A stretch of 17,387 bases of DNA from assembly GCA_003134675.1 (NCBI GenBank), contig PLBZ01000062.1, positions 172 through 17,558 on the forward strand, in the 5' to 3' direction. The position numbers were made by a program, and so were the translations under genes. The notes below the pieces were generated by a model, which worked only from the letters and a program-made list of their open reading frames with translations, was not told the origin of the DNA and searched no databases. Below, piece by piece: positions 12,513 through 17,387 of the stretch (its first letter is position 1; each line of letters opens with the position of its first letter). Origin of the DNA: Solirubrobacterales bacterium. Lineage in GTDB: Bacteria; Actinomycetota; Thermoleophilia; Solirubrobacterales; Solirubrobacteraceae.

Positions 12513-14297
12513 TCACAGCAGGCTGGACGTCATCCGTTCGATCTCGGCGATCGAAGTGAGCCCTTCGCGTATCTTCACCAGGCCATCGTCGCGGAGGCGA
12601 CACATCCCCTGCTCGACCGCCACCGTGGCGATCGCGTCGACGGACCCGTGCTCAAGGATCAGCGTACGAATCTCTTCGCTGACCGACATCACCTCGTACA
12701 GGCCGACACGGCCGCGATAGCCGGACCCCCCGCAGCGCGAGCAACCCACCGCCTCGTAAGGCTCGGCGCCCGATAGGCCGTGCTCGGCGAGCACCTCCTC
12801 TGAGATTTTCATTGCTCGCTTGCAGTGCTTACAGAGCATCCGCACCAGGCGCTGGGCCACTACGCAATCGATCGCGGAGGAGACCAGGAACGGCTCTATG
12901 CCCATATCCATCAGCCGCCCTAGCGCGCTGGGGGCGTCGCGTGTGTGCAAGGTCGAGAGCACGAGGTGGCCGGTGAGCGCCGCCTCGACGGCGATGTGTG
13001 CGGTCTCGCGGTCACGGATCTCGCCGACCATGATCACGTCGGGGTCGGCCCGCAACATCGAGCGCAGCCCGACATCGAACGTGACCCCCGCCTTGGGAGC
13101 GATCTGCATCTGCTTGACGCCTTGCATGCGCTGCTCCACGGGATCCTCGATCGTGAGGATGCTCCGCTCTCCGTCGTTGAGCACATTCAGCGCGGCATAC
13201 AGCGTCGTGGACTTGCCCGAGCCGGTCGGCCCGGTGACGAGCACCGCGCCGTTCGGCTTGGCGATCGCGCTCGAGAAGCGCTTCATCTCGTCCTGCGCCA
13301 TCCCCAGCGACTCGAGCCCCTCGACCGTCACTCCCCTGTCCAAGATGCGCAGCACGACACCCTCCCCATGGACGAGCGGCAACGTGACCACGCGAATGTC
13401 CACGCGCCGTCCGTCGACCGTCAACGCGAACCGACCATCCTGCGGGAGGCGCTTCTCGGCAATGTTCAGATCGCCCATGATCTTGATGCGGGACACCACG
13501 CTCATCGCCATCCTCCGCTTGACTGTGGCGGCTGGAGAGAGCACTCCATCGACACGGAACAGCACACGCGTGTCCCCCTCTTCGGGGTTGATGTGGATAT
13601 CCGAGGCGCCCTGCTGGACGGCCTGGGCGACGATCGAATGCACCAGCTTGATGACCGGAGCGTCGCGGTCGGCCTCCTCCGCCAGCAGATCTGGTTCGGA
13701 ATCGTCGTCGGGCTCATCATCGACGATGTCCTCGATCGAGTCGTCCATCTGGGCGAGCCGCGTGAGGAGCAGGTTCAGATCCTCCACCGACGCCGCCGCG
13801 ACCTTGATGCGCCGGCCGGTCATCATCGCGACATCGTCGATCGTCAGCACGTTGGTGGGATCCGCCATCGCCAGCAACAGCGTCCCGTCGTCGGTATAGC
13901 CGACGGGAACGGCCTGGTAGCGCTTGGCGGTCTCAGAGCGGATCAGGTTGACCGCGCCCATGTCGAGGTCGTAGACCGACAGATCGATGTAATCCAAGCC
14001 GAAGCGCTCCGCCACTGCCCGGGCGAGTTGATCGTGGCGCAAAACGCCCCGCTCGACCAGCACCTGGCCCGTGGGCCGGCCTTGGGCACGGGCGGCCGAC
14101 ACCGCCTGCTCGACCGTATCGCGGTCGGCAAAGCCGAGGTCGACGATGACCTCGCCGATCATCCGCGCGGAGCGTCCCGCGTGAAGCGGGGGGTACAGGC
14201 CGTCTCCCGGAGGCCCGATCGCAATCTCCTCCTCAGATTCCGGAAGCGACGCAGCTGTGGGCATAGCGGTATCGCGCATCACCCGGTTTATCGGCAT
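12513..14297 (-). CDS. pilB: Type IV pilus / type II secretion assembly ATPase PilB (GspE family)
   Basis: PilB hexamers power pilin polymerisation at the inner face of the membrane. The 594-residue protein has an N-terminal MshEN-type domain (about 44-106). A T2SSE_N domain follows (to about 178), then an acidic linker (IEDIVDDEPDDDSEPDLL, about 188-205) and the ATPase core. Walker A GPTGSGKST is at 356-364; the Asp box (LTIEDPVE), Walker B region (DPDVIMVGEIRD) and His box (STLHTRDAPSALGRL) follow. A zinc site C489-x2-C492-x26-C519-x2-C522 is typical of PilB/GspE and absent from PilT. M7 or M12 are alternative starts. No pilT, pilC or pilin gene is next to it. It follows the yhaM-like gene by 22 nt. 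Confidence 0.94.
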   Translation of the reverse strand: MPINRVMRDTAMPTAASLPESEEEIAIGPPGDGLYPPLHAGRSARMIGEVIVDLGFADRDTVEQAVSAARAQGRPTGQVLVERGVLRHDQLARAVAERFGLDYIDLSVYDLDMGAVNLIRSETAKRYQAVPVGYTDDGTLLLAMADPTNVLTIDDVAMMTGRRIKVAAASVEDLNLLLTRLAQMDDSIEDIVDDEPDDDSEPDLLAEEADRDAPVIKLVHSIVAQAVQQGASDIHINPEEGDTRVLFRVDGVLSPAATVKRRMAMSVVSRIKIMGDLNIAEKRLPQDGRFALTVDGRRVDIRVVTLPLVHGEGVVLRILDRGVTVEGLESLGMAQDEMKRFSSAIAKPNGAVLVTGPTGSGKSTTLYAALNVLNDGERSILTIEDPVEQRMQGVKQMQIAPKAGVTFDVGLRSMLRADPDVIMVGEIRDRETAHIAVEAALTGHLVLSTLHTRDAPSALGRLMDMGIEPFLVSSAIDCVVAQRLVRMLCKHCKRAMKISEEVLAEHGLSGAEPYEAVGCSRCGGSGYRGRVGLYEVMSVSEEIRTLILEHGSVDAIATVAVEQGMCRLRDDGLVKIREGLTSIAEIERMTSSLL

Positions 14298-14319
14298 CGC
14301 GGGGATGGCGCTTGATCGT

Positions 14320-15270
14320 CTAGGAAGGCATTCCGTGCTCGAACGCGCCCTTTACTACGGCATCGAGCGCGTTCAGCCGATAGAGCGCCAGCGCCTCTCC
14401 AGAGGCAAAGCGCTGCCCGGCGGCCATGTCGGCTCCGTGATGGAGGATCACGCAGTGCTCGAGCGCGAGCCGACGCTCATCCTCGAGCGTTTGGGGGGCG
14501 TGGAGCGCGAGCAGGCGCAGACCCAGCTCTATGTGACCCAGCAACTGTCCCTCTCGGCTGCGCGCGATCTCCGCGCCGTAGACGAATTCGCGGGTCTTGC
14601 CCAGGTCGTGGACGATCGCTGCGCTCAGCAGCAGATCGCGGTCCAGGCTCGGGTGCAGTATGCAGAGCTCGAGCGCCATGCTCGCCACCGCGACGGTGTG
14701 CTCGAGTAGGCCGCCGAGATAGGCATGGTGAGAGGAGGAACGTCCCGAGCCCGCTCGACCGGAGCCTGGTCCAAGCGCCGGCAGCGAGCAGGGCGCGCGG
14801 CGTATCTCCGCGCGCAGCCCCCGATCACCCAGCAGGCGCTCCAGCAGCCCCTTCAATCCAGGGTCATACACCTCCCGCGCGAGGTGCTCCAGGAAGCCTT
14901 CGAGCTCGTCGAGGTTGCGATAGGCGACGGGCAGAAAGCGGGCGGGGTCGGCCTCGATGCCCTCCGCGCGTGAGATCGTTCCCAGCGCGATCTGGAGCTC
15001 GTCGCGAAAACGCTCCACCCGTCCGTGAATCCGCACCAGCTCGCCCCGCTCGAAGCGCCCGGCGAGCACGTCGGCGTCGCGAAAAGCGCGCGCGAGGATC
15101 GTCCCCGTGCTGTCGCGCAGCTCGACCGTCAGGTAGGGCGTGCCCGCGCGAGATATCTGACGTTCCTTACGGGTGCACGCGAAGACACCCTCCACCTCCT
15201 GCTCGAAACGAAGCGTGGAGATCTGGATTTGGAGGACGTCCGTTTGCGAATCGCTGCCGACCGAGGTCAT
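14320..15270 (-). CDS. YhaM-like 3'-5' exoribonuclease (OB-fold + HD domain)
   Basis: From ATG 15270 the protein has 316 residues, matching the usual length of YhaM (about 314). Residues about 22-105 form an OB-fold nucleic-acid-binding domain (GTPYLTVELRDSTGTILARA, GELVRIHGRVERF). The HD phosphohydrolase domain carries His181-His182 (HHAYLGGLLEHT), His221-Asp222 (AIVHDLGK), ILHH and a C-terminal LYRLNALDAVVKGAFEH. A Gly/Ser/Arg-rich insert (about 160-180) precedes the HD domain. The metal-binding residues are intact, so it is probably active on RNA or DNA ends. The open frame continues upstream to 15348, but that part overlaps the divergent PAC2 gene. It is probably co-transcribed with pilB. 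Confidence 0.87.
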   Translation of the reverse strand: MTSVGSDSQTDVLQIQISTLRFEQEVEGVFACTRKERQISRAGTPYLTVELRDSTGTILARAFRDADVLAGRFERGELVRIHGRVERFRDELQIALGTISRAEGIEADPARFLPVAYRNLDELEGFLEHLAREVYDPGLKGLLERLLGDRGLRAEIRRAPCSLPALGPGSGRAGSGRSSSHHAYLGGLLEHTVAVASMALELCILHPSLDRDLLLSAAIVHDLGKTREFVYGAEIARSREGQLLGHIELGLRLLALHAPQTLEDERRLALEHCVILHHGADMAAGQRFASGEALALYRLNALDAVVKGAFEHGMPS

Positions 15271-15276
15271 CGGCTC

Positions 15277-15282
15277 ATCATG
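15277..15282 (-). promoter_or_regulatory. Putative -10 element of the yhaM-like gene (CATGAT)
   Basis: CATGAT on the minus strand is followed by 6 nt and ATG 15270. It keeps the A2/T6 pattern of actinobacterial -10 elements but is weaker than the facing PAC2 element. Confidence 0.25.
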
Positions 15283-15288
15283 TACGGT
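15283..15288 (+). promoter_or_regulatory. Putative -10 element of the PAC2 gene (TACGGT)
   Basis: TACGGT (TANNNT) is followed by exactly 7 nt and ATG 15296, the spacing of a leaderless transcript. There is no Shine-Dalgarno before this ATG. Confidence 0.5.
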
Positions 15289-15295
15289 GGTTCGG

Positions 15296-16171
15296 ATGCA
15301 GCCTCTCATCTGGGACCGCCGTCCCGATGGCCTCAGGGCCCCGGCCATGGTCTGCGCATTCCAGGGTTGGAACGACGCCGGAGACGCCGCCTCGAGCGCT
15401 GTCTCCTTCCTGGCCGCTTCGCTTAATGCCCGCCGCTTTGCGCGGATCGACTCGGAGGAGTTCTACGACTTCCAGGCAAATCGTCCCAGCATTCAGCTCA
15501 CCGAGGAGGGCGCGCGTGAGATCGTGTGGCCGACAGTCGAGGTTTTCGAGGCGCTCGCGCCCAGGGCGCCGCGCGATCTCGTGCTCGTCCAAGGCACCGA
15601 GCCGTCCATGCGCTGGCGCGCCTTTAGCGCGCACCTGGTCGAGCTCGCCGAAGCACTGGGCGTGCAGATGGTCGTCTCGCTGGGCGCGCTGCTCGCCGAT
15701 GTACCCCACACCCGCCCGGTGACCATGACCGGGTTCGCGTCAGATCCCTCGCTGGTGGAGCGCTTGGGACTGGCACCCTCGAGCTACGAGGGGCCCACCG
15801 GGATCGTGGGCGTCCTGCACAGCGCCTGCCTAGACGCGGGGCTGCCCTCAGCGAGCCTGTGGGCGGGTGTCCCACACTACGTAGCCGCCGCCACCAATCC
15901 CAAGGCGGCGCTGGCACTCCTACGCAAGGTGGAAGGTCTGATCGGCGTCTCCGTGGACGTCTCCGACTTGGAGGTGGCGGCCACCGATTACGAGCGCCAG
16001 GTGGGACTAGCGGTGCAGAGTGACCCGGACATTCAGGCGTTCGTCGAACGGCTCGAGCGAGCCGCTGAGAGCGAAGAGGAGGAGATCACATCCGAGGACG
16101 TTCCCTCGGGGGACGTCCTCGCGCGTGAATTCCAGCGCTTCCTGCGCCAGCGCGGGGCCGACGGAAAGTAG
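15296..16171 (+). CDS. PAC2 family protein (proteasome-assembly-chaperone-like)
   Basis: This 291-residue cytoplasmic protein starts MQPLIWDRRPDGLRAPAMVC. The PAC2 hallmark AFQGWNDAGDAASSAVSFL appears at once, followed by DSEEFYDFQANRPSI and IVWPTVEVFEA. Later come the P-loop-like but non-ATPase core strings VLVQGTEPSMRWRAF, VSLGALLADVPHTRPV and GPTGIVGVLHSACLDAGLP. Last is the actinobacterial C-terminal tail VPSGDVLAREFQRFLRQR. The family is related to eukaryotic PAC2; bacterial members have no settled function. The C-terminus (GADGK) lacks an HbYX-type proteasome-docking motif. The frame is open upstream to 15173, but that part is antisense to yhaM. It is divergent from the yhaM-like gene by 25 bp and ends 2 bp from the convergent nuclease gene. 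Confidence 0.9.
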   Translation: MQPLIWDRRPDGLRAPAMVCAFQGWNDAGDAASSAVSFLAASLNARRFARIDSEEFYDFQANRPSIQLTEEGAREIVWPTVEVFEALAPRAPRDLVLVQGTEPSMRWRAFSAHLVELAEALGVQMVVSLGALLADVPHTRPVTMTGFASDPSLVERLGLAPSSYEGPTGIVGVLHSACLDAGLPSASLWAGVPHYVAAATNPKAALALLRKVEGLIGVSVDVSDLEVAATDYERQVGLAVQSDPDIQAFVERLERAAESEEEEITSEDVPSGDVLAREFQRFLRQRGADGK

Positions 16172-16173
16172 GT

Positions 16174-17387
16174 TTACTTCTCCGCCGCGGGACAGACGAT
16201 GCGGTAGTCGCAGATCGAGCAGGCCGCGTGAGAGGGAGTCGGCTCGAACTGCTGGCCAAGGATGCCCTCGCCGACTGCGAGCACTGTGTCCTTCACCCAC
16301 TCCGTGTCGGTGTCGTCCCGCGGAACGGGCACCTTCAGGTCATCGAGCACGTAGTAGTAGGCCTGTTGTGAAGCCTCGAGCTGCCATGACTCACGCGCGG
16401 CGAGCGCGTAAAGGGACAGCTGAATGTCGTCTTTCAGCTGCGCGACGCTCTTTGGCCGGGAGGTCTTGTAGTCGATCAGCTCATACTCATTCCCGTTTCC
16501 CCCCGCCAAGCGGTCGACACGATCGACCCGACCGCGCAGGTGATGGGGCCCGAGCCGGAAGGCGAATGGGCGCTCAAACCACACCGGCTCTGAGTCCTGA
16601 TCGTGCAGCCGCTCGTGATATCGCTCGAGCGCAGCGCGAGCCTTCGTTCGCAGCCGGCGCTCCTGCTCGCTAACGCCAAAGCCGCCCTTCCGCCAGCTCG
16701 TCTCGAGCAGCTCCATCAGCTGCTCGAGCGTCTCCCCGGAGGCGGAGTGATAGCGCTCGAGCACCTGATGGACGACGATCCCGAAGCGCTGGTGCAATGT
16801 CTGGTCGGAGGGAATGCGCAAAACGCGCGCGAACTTGTACCGCAGCGGGCAGCTCCGATAGGTCTCGATGTCTGAGGCCGACAGTGCCAAACCGATCCCC
16901 TTGCGTGGCAGGAACGGTCCAAGCGAGGATGCTTCGCGCGGGGCAATCGCCTGCGCGCGGGCACGGTCGTCGTGACCGCCGATCTCCGAGCGGTCGGCCA
17001 GCAGCGTCTCGTCGAGTGGAGATGTCTGGAAGATCTCACGCTGGAGCGGGGTCGTGGCGGCGAGCAGACGGGCGTTGATATCGGCAAGCGCCTCCGCCAC
17101 ATCTTGCCCCGTAGGGCGCTGCACGAGGGCGGCGAGCTTCAGCAACTCCAGGTAGCGCACCACCCCGTGAGAGATGTCCAGGTCGGTGTCCAGCCGCAGC
17201 TCGCCGAGACGGCCACCGATACGCGCAACGCTTGCAAGCACCTCCTCGCGCATCATGCGCAGCGTCTCTTGCAGAGCATCGTCGAGGAGCTGCCGGCCGG
17301 GCTTCGATCGGTCCTTGTCGCGATCCTGCCACTCAGCCCCCAAGACCACGCGCGCGAGCAGATCCGGACGCCCCGCGTCCAGGGCCT
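16174..17387 (-). CDS. UvrD/RecB-type helicase-nuclease, C-terminal part with Fe-S RecB-like nuclease
   Basis: About 404 C-terminal residues are visible and the frame remains open at the right edge, so the gene starts outside the window. The N-terminal part of the fragment looks like the helicase end (ALLVQR-type helices, DEALADINARLL region). The C-terminal half is a PD-(D/E)XK nuclease of the RecB/Cas4-like type: LSASDIETYRSCPLRYKF, GRVDRVDRLAG, YELIDYKTSRPKS, then LYALAARE. Four cysteines suit an Fe-S cluster: one in SCPLRYKF (codon 16849-16851) and three in ACSICDYRIVCP (codons at 16219, 16210 and 16192). All catalytic residues appear present. It probably acts in double-strand-break end processing (AdnAB- or UvrD-nuclease-like). 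Confidence 0.85.
   Translation of the reverse strand, partial: ALDAGRPDLLARVVLGAEWQDRDKDRSKPGRQLLDDALQETLRMMREEVLASVARIGGRLGELRLDTDLDISHGVVRYLELLKLAALVQRPTGQDVAEALADINARLLAATTPLQREIFQTSPLDETLLADRSEIGGHDDRARAQAIAPREASSLGPFLPRKGIGLALSASDIETYRSCPLRYKFARVLRIPSDQTLHQRFGIVVHQVLERYHSASGETLEQLMELLETSWRKGGFGVSEQERRLRTKARAALERYHERLHDQDSEPVWFERPFAFRLGPHHLRGRVDRVDRLAGGNGNEYELIDYKTSRPKSVAQLKDDIQLSLYALAARESWQLEASQQAYYYVLDDLKVPVPRDDTDTEWVKDTVLAVGEGILGQQFEPTPSHAACSICDYRIVCPAAEK

Noticed and set aside
12945..14315. Plus-strand ORF of 456 codons antisense to pilB
   Set aside because: Composition is His/Arg/Asp-rich and repetitive as expected for the complement of a high-GC gene; pilB on the other strand is complete with Walker and zinc motifs.
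1..17387. tRNA, rRNA, CRISPR arrays, IS elements or phage genes
   Set aside because: No cloverleaf-like sequence, spaced direct repeats, transposase or integrase motif was found by eye in either strand.

Overview
The window is high-GC DNA with densely packed genes, many GTG and TTG starts, and many ATGA/TGATG/GTGA stop-start overlaps. The gene families point to a high-GC actinobacterium, most likely class Thermoleophilia (Solirubrobacterales-like). Evidence includes secreted proteins with lysine-rich tails, half-length TauE genes, an actinobacterial-type PAC2 protein and an MshEN-PilB ATPase. The taxonomic call is inference from family recognition, not from a marker gene. I see no rRNA, tRNA, CRISPR array or insertion sequence.

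Layout. (1) 1-1602, minus: otsB (trehalose-6-phosphate phosphatase), a small membrane protein, and the 5' end of a probable glycosyltransferase that runs off the left edge. (2) 1650-2742, plus: two half-length TauE/SafE permease genes overlapping by ATGA, then tatA. (3) 2681-4779, minus: two secreted proteins coupled by a GTGA overlap; the second converges on tatA and overlaps it tail to tail by 62 bp. (4) 4822-9633, minus: a pstS-pstC-pstA-pstB phosphate ABC transporter operon. It continues without a gap into two zinc-ribbon proteins, one membrane-anchored and one coiled-coil. No phoU or two-component system follows. (5) 9771-11479, plus, divergent from pstS: a membrane-anchored protein that looks like a shortened phosphoesterase lacking its metal-binding residues, then a secreted six-cysteine protein with a polylysine tail, closed by a 14-bp perfect hairpin. 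(6) 11547-12446: a gene-free stretch, then a DUF5678-like/retropepsin-like pair with less biased codon use, which may be an acquired module. (7) 12513-15270, minus: pilB and a YhaM-like OB/HD exoribonuclease. (8) 15296-16171, plus: PAC2 protein, divergent from yhaM by 25 bp. (9) 16174-17387, minus: the C-terminal part of a UvrD/RecB-type helicase-nuclease with an Fe-S RecB-like nuclease domain, cut by the right edge.

How the parts may work together. The central 7 kb looks like a phosphate-acquisition locus: high-affinity transporter, two coupled zinc-ribbon proteins of unknown role, and a divergent pair of surface proteins, one apparently a non-catalytic relative of phosphatases. Several genes carry a TANNNT-like -10 element 6-7 nt before the start codon, the usual actinobacterial sign of leaderless transcripts. 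Two start-to-start intergenic regions are so short that the divergent promoters overlap.

The best candidates for something undescribed are the pst-coupled zinc-ribbon pair, the degenerate phosphoesterase beside pstS, the DUF5678/retropepsin pair and the split TauE permease.
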